DNA of 64,000 nt. It comes from Mycolicibacter longobardus. Its GTDB lineage: Bacteria; Actinomycetota; Actinomycetes; Mycobacteriales; Mycobacteriaceae. The notes under the pieces are model-generated. The model had not been told where the DNA came from. It made no database searches and was given only the letters and a program-made list of their open reading frames with translations. Shown here piece after piece: positions 53,680-62,463 of the stretch (position 1 is the first letter of the stretch; every line of letters begins with the position of its first letter). The stretch is taken from positions 124,001-188,000 of the forward strand of contig NZ_LQPG01000017.1 of NCBI RefSeq assembly GCF_002102265.1. The letters are read 5' to 3'. A program made the translations under genes and the position numbers.

Positions 53680-55215
53680 TCACCGTGGCAGCCTACGGGC
53701 ATCCAGGGCGCCGAACAGACCGTCGGCCCGATTCCAGCCGTCGGCCAGGCGCTGCGCGGTGTCTCGGTGGCCAGATGCCAGCGCGTCGGCGATCTCCCGG
53801 GTGGCGTGCGCATGCAGCTGCGCCCGGTAGCGGGCGTAGTCCGCCGCGGAGTCCTTGCTCACCATGAACGGCCAGTCACTGGACACCGTCAGCAGCGCCT
53901 CGCGCAGGATCTGGTCGGCCACCCGGTCGCGCGGGGTGGGGCCCGACGGCGCCGCGGTCTGCGCCAGGGCCTTGTCGACGGCGGCCAACGCGGTCTCGGT
54001 CACCTCGGTGTTCAGCTGCACCAGGTCGGCGACCTTCTCCCCGGACCACACCTGCCAGTCCTTGCCCGAGCCCCACGAGCCGGGCGGCAGTTCGACTGCG
54101 TCACCGACGAACCCGGCGTTGATCGCATCCGAGAGCGTGCCCACGCGAATCCCGGCCTCCGGCAGCGCCCGCAACACCCGGGCCAGCCACGTCGGCCCCT
54201 CGTACCACCAGTGCCCGAACAGTTCGGTGTCGAAGGCGGCGACCACATGGGCGGGCCGGCCGATCCGCTCGGACTCGCCTCGCAACCGGTTGCGCACCAC
54301 CTCGACGAAATCGGCGACGTGAGTGTCGATCGCGGCGTCGGCACGCTGCGGGTCGTAGGGGGCTTTGTCCTCCGGAGCGACGTTGCGGCCGGTGACCCGG
54401 GACGGTTTCAGTCCGGTGCGGTGATCGTAGGTGTGAAAGTCGCGGTAGGCGCCGTGCCCGGGGTAGCCGGACTTCGGCGACCACACCCGATAGCTGACCG
54501 TGAGGTCGCGGCCGAAGGCGATCACGTCGGTGTCGCCGACCGGGCGGCCCAACGCGGTGTCACCGTGCAGCGACGGGCCGTCCACCATGAAGTGCGAGAC
54601 TCCGGCAGCCGTGTACTCGGTCTCCAAGCCGGGCGCGTAGGCGCACTCCGGCGCCCAGATCCCGGTGGGGGTGTGGGCCAGCCGCGCCCGGGCGTCGGCC
54701 AGGCCTTCGCGCAGCGCGAACTCACGCAGCCGCGGCGCCAGCAGCGGCTGGAACGGGTGGGCCAGCGGCCCGCCCAGCAGTTCCACGGCGCCGGCCTGAA
54801 CCAGCTCGCGCAGCAGCGGGCTGGCGCCGTGCCGCCACAGCAGCGCGAACTCCTCGAGGGCCTGCTCGGCGGCCGCGCATTCGCGCATCCCGAAAGCGCG
54901 CAGGTCCGGCAGGGTCGCGGCCTGCGCGGCGCGCAGCTGCCAGTTCGCCAGCCAGTGGTGCATGCCGTCGAGGCAGTACGGGTCGTCGAGCTGGGCGGCG
55001 ACCACGGGTGTCACCCCGAGGGTGAGCAGGTTGCGCCGGCCCTCGGCGGCCAGCGCCCGCAGCACTCGCACCAGCGGCAGATAGGCCGCAGACCAGGATT
55101 GATAGAGCCACTCCTCACCGACCGGCCAGCGGCCGTGGTGCGCAAGCCAGGGCAGGTGGGTGTGCAGCACCAGGGTGAACAGGCCCGGCACCGAGCCGTT
55201 GGACTGCTTGCTCAC
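53680..55215 (-). CDS. GH57-family 1,4-alpha-glucan branching/transfer enzyme (Rv3031-like)
   Basis: A 511-residue GH57 enzyme with a C-terminal DUF1957-like domain, corresponding to Rv3031. Nucleophile E190 in IWAPECAY, acid D329 in AAFDTELFGHWWYEG; first motif VLHTHLPW near 16-23. Genes of this family branch or rearrange the methylglucose lipopolysaccharide glucan in mycobacteria. The ATG at 55215 overlaps the stop of the upstream methyltransferase gene by 4 bp. Operon with the GT4 enzyme and that methyltransferase. Confidence 0.95.
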   Translation of the reverse strand: MSKQSNGSVPGLFTLVLHTHLPWLAHHGRWPVGEEWLYQSWSAAYLPLVRVLRALAAEGRRNLLTLGVTPVVAAQLDDPYCLDGMHHWLANWQLRAAQAATLPDLRAFGMRECAAAEQALEEFALLWRHGASPLLRELVQAGAVELLGGPLAHPFQPLLAPRLREFALREGLADARARLAHTPTGIWAPECAYAPGLETEYTAAGVSHFMVDGPSLHGDTALGRPVGDTDVIAFGRDLTVSYRVWSPKSGYPGHGAYRDFHTYDHRTGLKPSRVTGRNVAPEDKAPYDPQRADAAIDTHVADFVEVVRNRLRGESERIGRPAHVVAAFDTELFGHWWYEGPTWLARVLRALPEAGIRVGTLSDAINAGFVGDAVELPPGSWGSGKDWQVWSGEKVADLVQLNTEVTETALAAVDKALAQTAAPSGPTPRDRVADQILREALLTVSSDWPFMVSKDSAADYARYRAQLHAHATREIADALASGHRDTAQRLADGWNRADGLFGALDARRLPR

Positions 55216-56012
55216 GGGCGCACCGCGATCGCCACCAGGTCCAGGCTGTCATCGATATCGGGGCTATCCGGGCTCTCGCCGTCAGCGGCCTCCAGGATGT
55301 CGAAATCTCCGCTGGTGACGGCGGCGACATCGGCCAGCAGCTCAGCCGGCCAGGGCGCGTCGGCGACCGCCCGGGCGATCTGCGCATCGATGATCGAGCC
55401 GCCGTGGCGGGCGTCCATCTCACGCAGCGCCGGCCCGTGAAAGACCCCGAACATCCCGTCCATGACGAATCCACCGTCCACCAGCAGTTCGGTGAGCTCC
55501 GCGGCGTTGAGCTCGCGGGTGTGGAAGGGGTTGATCGGGGTGTCGCGGCCGGGGGAGAAGGTGATCCGGTTCGGGGTCGACACCATCAGCAGCCCGCCGG
55601 GCCGCAGCACCCGGGCGCATTCGGCGATGAACTGCGCCTGATCCCACAGGTGCTCGATCACCTGGAAATTGACGACGATGTCGACCGCTCCGTCCGGCAG
55701 CGGCAGCTCGGCCAGATTCCCGTGGATCGCCTCCACCCGCGGGTAGCGATCCCGGACGTGCGCCACCGCGGCGTCGTCGTAGTCCAGCCCGATCACCCGT
55801 CGTGCCACATCGGCGATCAGATCGGCGCCGTACCCCTCGCCGCAGCCGGCTTCGAGCACGTCGCGCCCACGACACCGCGGCGCCAACCGTCGGTAGACGA
55901 CTTCATGGCGGCGGAACCAGTAGTTCTCGATGTCGAGCCCGGGAATGGTGCGCTCGCCCGTCAGCACCAGGGTGGTGTCTGCGGGGGCGTCGGGGCCGTC
56001 AGTAGATTTCAT
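55212..56012 (-). CDS. SAM-dependent methyltransferase of the MGLP cluster (Rv3030-like)
   Basis: A 266-residue class I methyltransferase corresponding to Rv3030, proposed to methylate glucose units of methylglucose lipopolysaccharide. Motif I is VLEAGCGEGYGADLI, acidic loop VIGLDYDD, then IVVNFQVIEHLWD and LRPGGLLMVSTPN. First gene of the three-gene minus-strand operon Rv3030-Rv3031-Rv3032 like, divergent from etfBA. ATG 56012. Confidence 0.93.
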   Translation of the reverse strand: MKSTDGPDAPADTTLVLTGERTIPGLDIENYWFRRHEVVYRRLAPRCRGRDVLEAGCGEGYGADLIADVARRVIGLDYDDAAVAHVRDRYPRVEAIHGNLAELPLPDGAVDIVVNFQVIEHLWDQAQFIAECARVLRPGGLLMVSTPNRITFSPGRDTPINPFHTRELNAAELTELLVDGGFVMDGMFGVFHGPALREMDARHGGSIIDAQIARAVADAPWPAELLADVAAVTSGDFDILEAADGESPDSPDIDDSLDLVAIAVRP

Positions 56013-56094
56013 CGCACAGGCAGGCTAACTCGAACGGCGCGTGCCCCGAACCGGCTACCCCACCGTGGCCCTATCACGACCCGCTACTCTGTAC

Positions 56095-56126
56095 AGGCGA
56101 ACCGCGCTAAGTTACCCATGAGTAAC
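56095..56126 (+). promoter_or_regulatory. etfBA promoter with palindromic operator
   Basis: A -10 TACTCT (56095-56100) is followed at 56111-56126 by GTTACCCATGAGTAAC, palindromic at 14 of 16 positions. It lies just downstream of the expected transcription start, so bound protein would block elongation. TetR-type lipid regulators use sites of this shape; the actual binder is unknown. Confidence 0.5.
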
Positions 56127-56208
56127 ATATTTGTGCGGCTGCGTGAATCGCTGCCCAGTCCTGTGGCCGGCCGCTGCAGGACCCCTTCGAGGAGGACGAA
56201 CCACACTC

Positions 56209-57000
56209 ATGACGAACATCGTGGTCCTGATCAAACAGGTCCCAGACACCTGGTCGGAGCGCAAGCTCACCGATGGCGACTTCACCCTGGATCGTGACGC
56301 CGCCGACGCCGTGCTCGATGAGATCAACGAGCGGGCCGTCGAAGAGGCCCTGCTGATCAGGGAGCGGGAAGGCGCCGAAGGCACCGTGACCGTCCTGACC
56401 GCAGGCCCCGAGCGAGCCACCGAGGCGATCCGCAAGGCGCTGTCGATGGGGGCGGACAAGGCCGTGCACATCCTCGACGACGGCATGAAGGGCTCCGACG
56501 TCATCCAGACCGGCTGGGCGCTGGCCCGTGCGCTGGGCGCCATCGAGGGCACCGAGCTGGTCATCGCCGGCAACGAGTCGACCGATGGTGTCGGCGGCGC
56601 GGTTCCGGCGATCATCGCCGAGTACCTGGGCCTGCCGCAGCTGACTCACCTGCGCAAGCTGACCGTTGAGGACGGCAAGGTGATCGGCGAGCGGGAGACC
56701 GACGACGGTGTGTTCACCCTGGAGGCTCCGCTGCCGGCCGTGGTGAGTGTCAACGAGAAGATCAACGAGCCGCGTTTCCCCTCCTTCAAAGGCATCATGG
56801 CCGCCAAGAAGAAGGAAGTCAGCGTGCTCACCCTGGGTGAGATCGGGGTCGAGGCCGACGAGGTCGGTGTCGCCAACGCCGGTTCCAAGGTGACCGCTTC
56901 GACGCCGAAGCCGCCGAAGACCGCCGGCGAGAAGGTGACCGACGAGGGCGACGGCGGCACCAAGATCGCCGAGTACCTGGTCGGCCAGAAACTTATCTAA
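56209..57000 (+). CDS. fixA: electron transfer flavoprotein subunit beta (FixA/EtfB)
   Basis: A 263-residue EtfB, soluble partner of EtfA that passes electrons from acyl-CoA dehydrogenases to the respiratory chain. It shows the AMP-binding N-terminal pattern MTNIVVLIKQVPD, NEYD-like VLDEINERAVEEALLI, and AGNESTDGVGGAVPAIIAEYLGLP. The C-terminus carries the recognition-loop region. Expected for the etfD-linked beta-oxidation of mycobacteria (Rv3029c orthologue). A GAGGAGGAC lies about 13 nt upstream of ATG 56209. Cotranscribed with fixB. Confidence 0.96.
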   Translation: MTNIVVLIKQVPDTWSERKLTDGDFTLDRDAADAVLDEINERAVEEALLIREREGAEGTVTVLTAGPERATEAIRKALSMGADKAVHILDDGMKGSDVIQTGWALARALGAIEGTELVIAGNESTDGVGGAVPAIIAEYLGLPQLTHLRKLTVEDGKVIGERETDDGVFTLEAPLPAVVSVNEKINEPRFPSFKGIMAAKKKEVSVLTLGEIGVEADEVGVANAGSKVTASTPKPPKTAGEKVTDEGDGGTKIAEYLVGQKLI

Positions 57001-57037
57001 GCGATTCCCGGACCTCAAGAAGACGGAAGAAACAAAC

Positions 57038-57994
57038 ATGGCTGAAGTACTTGTGCTCGCCGAGCACGCTGATGGAGCGCTGAAGAAGGTCAGCTCCGAA
57101 CTGATCACCGCCGCGCGTGCGCTCGGCGAACCGTCCGCGGTCGTCGTCGGTGCCCCCGGCACCGCCGCTCCGCTGGTCGACGGGCTGAAGGAGGCCGGCG
57201 CCGCCAAGATCTACGTCGCCGAGTCCGACGTGGTGGACAGCTACCTGGTCACCCCGGTTGTCGACGTGCTGGCCGCGCTGGCCGAGTCGGCCGCCCCGGC
57301 CGCGGTGCTGATCGCCGCCACCGCCGACGGCAAAGAGGTCGCCGGCCGGCTGGCCGCCCGGATCGGATCCGGTCTGCTGGTCGACGTGGTCGAGGTCAAG
57401 GAAGGCGCCAAGGTGGTGCACTCCATCTTCGGTGGCGCGTACACCGTCGACGCCGAGCCCACCGGCGAGCTCCCGGTGATCACCGTGCGGGCGGGCGCCG
57501 TGGAACCGGCCCCGAGCGCCGGTGCCGGCGAGCAGGTCACCGTGGAGGTGCCCGCAGCCGCCGAGAACGCCACCAAGATCACCGCGCGTCAGCCGGCCGT
57601 GGCCGGTGACCGCCCGGAGCTCACCGAGGCCCCCATCGTGGTGGCCGGCGGTCGTGGCGTCGGCAGCGCGGAGAGCTTCTCGGTGGTCGAGGAGCTGGCC
57701 GACTCGCTCGGTGCGGCCGTGGGCGCCTCGCGTGCCGCGGTGGACTCGGGCTACTACCCGGGCCAGTTCCAGATCGGCCAGACCGGTAAGACGGTCTCGC
57801 CGCAGCTGTACATCGCACTGGGCATCTCCGGCGCGATCCAGCACCGGGCCGGCATGCAGACCTCCAAGACCATCGTGGTGGTCAACAAGGACGAGGAAGC
57901 GCCGATCTTCGAGATCGCCGACTACGGCATCGTCGGGGATCTGTTCAAGGTCGCCCCGCAGTTGACCGAGGCGGTCAAGGCCCGCAAGGGTTAA
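57038..57994 (+). CDS. fixB: electron transfer flavoprotein subunit alpha (FixB/EtfA)
   Basis: A 318-residue EtfA that binds FAD and pairs with EtfB in fatty-acid oxidation electron transfer. The C-terminal FAD domain is clear: [40 protein letters not shown], then [19 protein letters not shown] and the end [18 protein letters not shown]. Lies 37 bp after fixA; orthologue of Rv3028c. An intrinsic terminator begins 28 bp after its stop. Confidence 0.97.
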   Translation: MAEVLVLAEHADGALKKVSSELITAARALGEPSAVVVGAPGTAAPLVDGLKEAGAAKIYVAESDVVDSYLVTPVVDVLAALAESAAPAAVLIAATADGKEVAGRLAARIGSGLLVDVVEVKEGAKVVHSIFGGAYTVDAEPTGELPVITVRAGAVEPAPSAGAGEQVTVEVPAAAENATKITARQPAVAGDRPELTEAPIVVAGGRGVGSAESFSVVEELADSLGAAVGASRAAVDSGYYPGQFQIGQTGKTVSPQLYIALGISGAIQHRAGMQTSKTIVVVNKDEEAPIFEIADYGIVGDLFKVAPQLTEAVKARKG

Positions 57995-58021
57995 TTTCGT
58001 CTGCGTGAGTCCACGCAAAAG

Positions 58022-58052
58022 CCCCCGCACGCCTGGCGTGTCGGGGGTTTTT
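58022..58052 (+). terminator. strong intrinsic terminator after etfBA
   Basis: CCCCCG (58022-58027) pairs with CGGGGG (58042-58047), with CACGC/GCGTG inside and a one-base bulge, followed by TTTTT (58048-58052). A textbook Rho-independent terminator ending the etfBA operon, lying inside the apparent 5' end of the next gene. Confidence 0.85.
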
Positions 58053-58058
58053 GCGTCG

Positions 58059-60806
58059 TTGCGGGGCCGGGACGCCGAATGCGGCCAACTCCGCGAACTG
58101 CTCGCCGCCGCCCGTGGCGGCCGCAGTCAGGTGCTGGTCCTGCGCGGCGAGGCCGGCATCGGCAAGACCGCGCTCCTGGACTACCTGGCCGAGTCCGCTC
58201 CGGATTTCCACGTGATCCGGGCGGCCGGGGTGGAGTCCGACATGGAGCTCGCGTTCGCCGGGCTGCAGCAACTGTGCGCCCCGCTGACCGAGCGCATGGG
58301 CCGGCTGCCCGATCCGCAGCGCGAGGCTCTGGGCATCGCCTTCGGCCTGGCCGCCGGGCCCACGCCCGATCGGTTTCTGGTCGGCCTCGCGGTGCTGGGA
58401 CTGTTCGCCGCGGCCGCCGAGCACCGGCCCGTGCTGTGCCTGATCGACGACGCCCAATGGCTGGACCGGGTCTCGGCCCAGACGTTGGGTTTTGTGGCGC
58501 GGCGGTTGCTGGCCGAGCCCATTGCGCTGGTGTGCGCGCTGCGTGAGCCGATCGACGGGCTGACCGGGCTGCCGAAGCTGATGCTGCGCGGCCTGGCCGA
58601 CACCGACGCGCACGCCCTGCTGGAATCGGCTCTGCCGGGCCGGATCGACACCCAGGTCGCCGAGCGGATCGTCGCCGAAACCCACGGCAATCCGCTGGCG
58701 CTGCTGGAACTTCCGCGGGGACTGTCGGCGGCCGAGCTGGCCGGCGGCTACTACCGCCCGGATGTGGTGCCGGTGGCGGGTCAGATCGAACGCCACTATC
58801 TGACCCAGATCGCCACGCTGCCCGACGACACCCAGCGCCTGCTGTTGCTGGCCGCCGCCGAGCCGGTGGGGGATGCGGCGCTGCTGCTCGGGGCGGCCCG
58901 GTGGCTGGGCCTGGCCGCAACGGCGATGGCACCGGCCGAGGAAGCGGGCCTGATCGAGGTGGGTGCGCGGGTACGGTTCCGTCACCCGCTGGTGCGTTCG
59001 GCGATCTACCGCGCGGCGCACCTGCATGACCGCCGGGACGTCCATCGCGCCCTGGCCGAGGCGACCGACCCGGCGCACGACCCCGACCGGCGCGCCTGGC
59101 ATCGCGCCCTGGCGGCGGCCGGCGTCGACGAGTCGGTGGCCGCGGAGCTGGAACGCTCCGCCGGTCGGGCGGCGCTGCGCGGTGGAACCGCCGCCGCGGC
59201 AGCGTTCCTGGCTCGCGCCACCGAACTCACGCCCGACCCGCTGCGGCGCGGGTCCCGCGCACTCGACGCCGCCGAAGCCAAACGCGCGGTGGCCGAACTC
59301 GACGCGGCCGGCGAGCTGCTGGCGACCGCGGAACTGGCGCCGCTGGATGAGTTGCAGCGCGCCCGGCTGGCGCGGATGCGCGCACAACTGGCGTTCACCC
59401 GGGGCCGCGGCAGCGGGCACGCGCCCACCGTCCTTGACTCGGTCCACCAATTCTTCAGTGCGGCAAGCCACTTGGAATCGGTGGACACCGCGATGGCGCA
59501 GGAGACGCTGCTGGAAGCGGTCAGCGCGGCAATGTATGCCGGCCGGGTGTTCGGATCCCAGGTGCGCGAGCACACCGCGGCGGCGTTGGCCGCCGGCCCG
59601 GCCGCGCTGCCGAACCGCCCGGCCGAGCTGCTGCTGCGGGCGTTGACCACCCGAATCAGCGCGGGATACCGCGCCGGCTTGGCGCCGTTGCGTGCGGCGG
59701 TCGCGGCGCTCACGCCGGCGACCTGGTCGTGGCAGGCGTTTCCGATCGGCTACGAAGCCGCCGTGCATGACCTCTGGGACGACGAATCCTGGTATCGGAT
59801 CGCCAACGACGCCGTGCGGGTCGCCACCGACACCGGCGCGCTGGGCATGCTGCCGACCGCGTTGACGACCCGGGCCGGTGTGCACGTGCAGGCCGGTGAA
59901 TTCATGGCGGCGCGGGCGCTGATCGCCGACGCCGACGCGCTGTCCGCCGCCGCCGGCCAGACGCCGGTGCGCTACCACGCGTTGACGCTGGCGGCGTGGA
60001 TCGGTGACGAAGCCGAGGCGACCGGGCTGATCGACATCGCCGGACGCAGCGGTACCGACCGCGGTGAGGGGCGGATCACCGCGCTGGTCGGCTACTCCAC
60101 CGCGGTGCTGCACAACGGCTTGGGCCGCTATCGGTCGGCGTGTGAGGCGCTGCGCCGAGCGTGCGAATACGAGGATCTCGGCATCTACGGCTGGAACCTG
60201 GCCGAACTGGTGGAGGCCGGGACGCGCGCCGGGGAGCTGTCGCTGGCCGCCGATGCCCTGGCGCAACTGCAGGAACGCACGACGGTCAGCGCAACGGACT
60301 GGGGGTTGGGCGTGCTGGCCCGTTCGCGGGCGCTGCTGCAAGACGACTCCAGCGCCGAGGAACACTACGTTGAGGCCGTCGAGCGGCTGGGGCGCACCCG
60401 GATCGCGGTGGAATTGGCGCGCGCGCATCTGGTGTACGGGGAATGGCTGCGCCGAGAGAAGCGGCGCACCGACGCACGTGTTCACCTGCGGACCGCCCAC
60501 GAGATGTTCGCCCGCTTCGGGGCGCAGGCGTTCGCGCAGCGCAGCCGGCGTGAGCTGCAGGCGCTCGGGGACAAGACCAGCAGCCGGGCCCTGGCCGCCG
60601 GTGACGCGATGACCCCCCAGGAACAGCAGATCGCCGAGCTGGCCGGCGCGGGCCTGACCAACGTCGAGATCGGGGCGCAGTTGTTCATCAGTGCGCACAC
60701 CGTCGAATGGCACCTGCGCAAGGTGTTCGCCAAACTGGGCATTCGGTCGCGTCGGGAACTGCGAGACCTTGCCGCCGGCCGGTCAAACCGACCCGATTCG
60801 GTGTAG
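58059..60806 (+). CDS. large LuxR family regulator with AAA ATPase domain
   Basis: A 915-residue LAL-type regulator. N-terminal AAA_16 ATPase: Walker A LRGEAGIGKTALLDYL (about 27-42), Walker B LCLIDDAQWLD. The middle 500 residues are TPR-like helices. C-terminal LuxR HTH: TPQEQQIAELAGAGLTNVEI, then SAHTVEWHLRKVFAKLGI. Start uncertain: in-frame GTGs at 58005 and 58038 would translate the etfBA terminator, so TTG 58059 (with GGGGG nine bases upstream) is preferred, matching the usual opening LRGRDAE. Probably regulates the downstream SDR genes. Confidence 0.9.
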   Translation: MRGRDAECGQLRELLAAARGGRSQVLVLRGEAGIGKTALLDYLAESAPDFHVIRAAGVESDMELAFAGLQQLCAPLTERMGRLPDPQREALGIAFGLAAGPTPDRFLVGLAVLGLFAAAAEHRPVLCLIDDAQWLDRVSAQTLGFVARRLLAEPIALVCALREPIDGLTGLPKLMLRGLADTDAHALLESALPGRIDTQVAERIVAETHGNPLALLELPRGLSAAELAGGYYRPDVVPVAGQIERHYLTQIATLPDDTQRLLLLAAAEPVGDAALLLGAARWLGLAATAMAPAEEAGLIEVGARVRFRHPLVRSAIYRAAHLHDRRDVHRALAEATDPAHDPDRRAWHRALAAAGVDESVAAELERSAGRAALRGGTAAAAAFLARATELTPDPLRRGSRALDAAEAKRAVAELDAAGELLATAELAPLDELQRARLARMRAQLAFTRGRGSGHAPTVLDSVHQFFSAASHLESVDTAMAQETLLEAVSAAMYAGRVFGSQVREHTAAALAAGPAALPNRPAELLLRALTTRISAGYRAGLAPLRAAVAALTPATWSWQAFPIGYEAAVHDLWDDESWYRIANDAVRVATDTGALGMLPTALTTRAGVHVQAGEFMAARALIADADALSAAAGQTPVRYHALTLAAWIGDEAEATGLIDIAGRSGTDRGEGRITALVGYSTAVLHNGLGRYRSACEALRRACEYEDLGIYGWNLAELVEAGTRAGELSLAADALAQLQERTTVSATDWGLGVLARSRALLQDDSSAEEHYVEAVERLGRTRIAVELARAHLVYGEWLRREKRRTDARVHLRTAHEMFARFGAQAFAQRSRRELQALGDKTSSRALAAGDAMTPQEQQIAELAGAGLTNVEIGAQLFISAHTVEWHLRKVFAKLGIRSRRELRDLAAGRSNRPDSV

Positions 60807-60896
60807 CAGACCACGGACTTTCCGGGGTTCCCCGCGGGCAGCGCAGTGCCAGGGTCGAGGTATCGAAACCGTGCTGATCGAGAGGGTGTGCCGAAG

Positions 60897-61640
60897 ATGA
60901 AGATCACTGTGATGGGTGCCAGCGGGCAGATCGGCGCCAAGGTCGTCGAGCTGCTGCGCGCCGCCGGCCACGAGACTGTGGCGGCCGCCCGCGATTCGGG
61001 TGTCGACGTGCTCACCGGCAATGGCCTGGCGCAAGCGCTGTCGGGGGCCGACGTGCTGGTCGACGTGGTCAACTCGCCGGACTACGCCGACGGCCCGGTG
61101 CTGGAGTTCTTCACCAAGTCCACCACCAATCAGGTGGCCGCGGCCAAAGCCGCCGACGTCGGCCACTACGTCGTGCTGTCCATCGTGAACTGCGACGGGC
61201 TGCCCGACAGCGGCTACATGCGGGCCAAGGTCGCGCAGGAACGCATCATCGCCGAGTCCGGCCTGCCCTACACGATCGTGCGGGCCACCCAGTTCCACGA
61301 GTTCGCCGAGGGCATCACAGCGTCCATAACCGTCGACGGCGAAGTCCGGGCCCCCGAAGGCCTGATCCAGCCGATCGCCGGCGCCGAGGTGGCCGCCGAA
61401 GTGGCGCGCGCCGCCCAGGCCGCACCGGTCGACGGGATCCTCAACATCGGCGGCCCGGAGAAGATGACCTTCGCGGAACTGGCCGCCCTGGTGCTGGGCA
61501 GGCGCGGGGAGAACCTTCCGATCGTCGTCGACCCCTCGGCGGTCTACTTCGGCACCAAGATCGGCGACACCGGCCTGGTCACCGGCGACGATGCCACCCT
61601 GGCCACCACCCGGCTGGCCGACTGGCAGGCGGCACAGTGA
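60897..61640 (+). CDS. NmrA-like NAD(P)H-binding SDR protein
   Basis: A 247-residue atypical short-chain dehydrogenase of the NAD(P)H-binding (NmrA/DUF2867-like) group. Cofactor motif GASGQIGAKV (8-17), then LVDVVNSPDY, YTIVRATQFHEFAEG and PIAGAEVAAEVA. No active-site YxxxK is obvious, so it may be a redox sensor or an isomerase/reductase. ATG 60897 is preferred to GTG 60888 because of AGAGGG spacing. Its stop overlaps the next SDR gene by 4 bp (GTGA). Confidence 0.9.
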   Translation: MKITVMGASGQIGAKVVELLRAAGHETVAAARDSGVDVLTGNGLAQALSGADVLVDVVNSPDYADGPVLEFFTKSTTNQVAAAKAADVGHYVVLSIVNCDGLPDSGYMRAKVAQERIIAESGLPYTIVRATQFHEFAEGITASITVDGEVRAPEGLIQPIAGAEVAAEVARAAQAAPVDGILNIGGPEKMTFAELAALVLGRRGENLPIVVDPSAVYFGTKIGDTGLVTGDDATLATTRLADWQAAQ

Positions 61641-62362
61641 ACGACCTGGCCGGCCAGACCGCGCTGGTGACCGGCGGAACCGCGGGCATCGGACTGGAAT
61701 CCGCCCGGCTGCTGGCGCGACACGGCGCCGCGGTGATCATCACCGGCCGCTCAAGGGATCGTGGCGCGGCCGCGATCGCCGAACTCGGCGCCGACGTGCG
61801 ATTCGTGGCCGCAGATCTGTCCGACCTCGAGTCAGTGAGATCCCTTGTGCGGCAGTGTGGCGACGTCGACATCGTGGTGAACAACGCCGCCAGCTTTCCG
61901 GGGGCGCTGACCGTGGAGCAGGACGTGGCATCGTTCGAGTCGACATTCGACACCAACGTGCGCGGCGCGTACTTCCTGGTGGCCGCCCTGGCGCCGGGCA
62001 TGCTGCGGCGCGGGCGCGGCAGCATCGTCAACGTCACCAGCATGGTCGCCTTCAAGGGCGTTCCCGGCGCGTCGAGCTACAGCGCGTCCAAGGCCGCGTT
62101 GGAGTCGCTGACGCGTACCTGGGCCACCGAGTTCGGGCCGGGCGGGGTGCGGGTCAACAGCGTCGCGCCGGGACCGACCGCCACCGAGGGAGTGGCAGCC
62201 GAATGGGGAGACGTCAACGACGAGCTGGGCCGGGCACTTCCGCTCGGTCGCACCGCGCACGCGGCTGAGATCGCCGAAGCGGTGCTGTTTTTGGCCTCGC
62301 CGCGGTCCAGCTTCATCACCGGATCGACCCTGCACGCCGACGGCGGCGGTGCCGCCGCCTGA
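61637..62362 (+). CDS. classical short-chain dehydrogenase/reductase
   Basis: A 241-residue SDR with NAD(P)H-binding TGGTAGIG (13-20), the NNAA motif (VNNAASFPG), catalytic serine in NVTSMVAF and YSASK (Y147-K151 region). Ends with FITGSTLHADGGGAAA. GTG 61637 overlaps the previous gene. Lies behind the LuxR regulator; substrate unknown. Confidence 0.94.
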   Translation: MNDLAGQTALVTGGTAGIGLESARLLARHGAAVIITGRSRDRGAAAIAELGADVRFVAADLSDLESVRSLVRQCGDVDIVVNNAASFPGALTVEQDVASFESTFDTNVRGAYFLVAALAPGMLRRGRGSIVNVTSMVAFKGVPGASSYSASKAALESLTRTWATEFGPGGVRVNSVAPGPTATEGVAAEWGDVNDELGRALPLGRTAHAAEIAEAVLFLASPRSSFITGSTLHADGGGAAA

Positions 62363-62415
62363 GGCGACCCCCGGGTAGGCGCCAGCCGTCGGCGCCGCAG
62401 GCTGCCCACAATTCG

Positions 62416-62448
62416 TCACCGAGCGTGCATCGAGTCGTCACGCGGTGA
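62416..62448. repeat. imperfect hairpin with GAGCGTG core
   Basis: TCACCGAGCGTG (62416-62427) pairs with CACGCGGTGA (62439-62448) apart from one bulged pair of bases. It lies in the 100-bp gap after the SDR gene and could be a terminator. Its GAGCGTG core also occurs in the long inverted repeat at 21195-21260. Confidence 0.5.
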
Positions 62449-62463
62449 TTGCCTCTACGCCGC

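Noticed and set aside
57975-60713. 912-residue reading frame on the minus strand opposite the LuxR gene
   Set aside because: Gln/Arg/Gly-rich shadow of a clear LuxR regulator on the plus strand.
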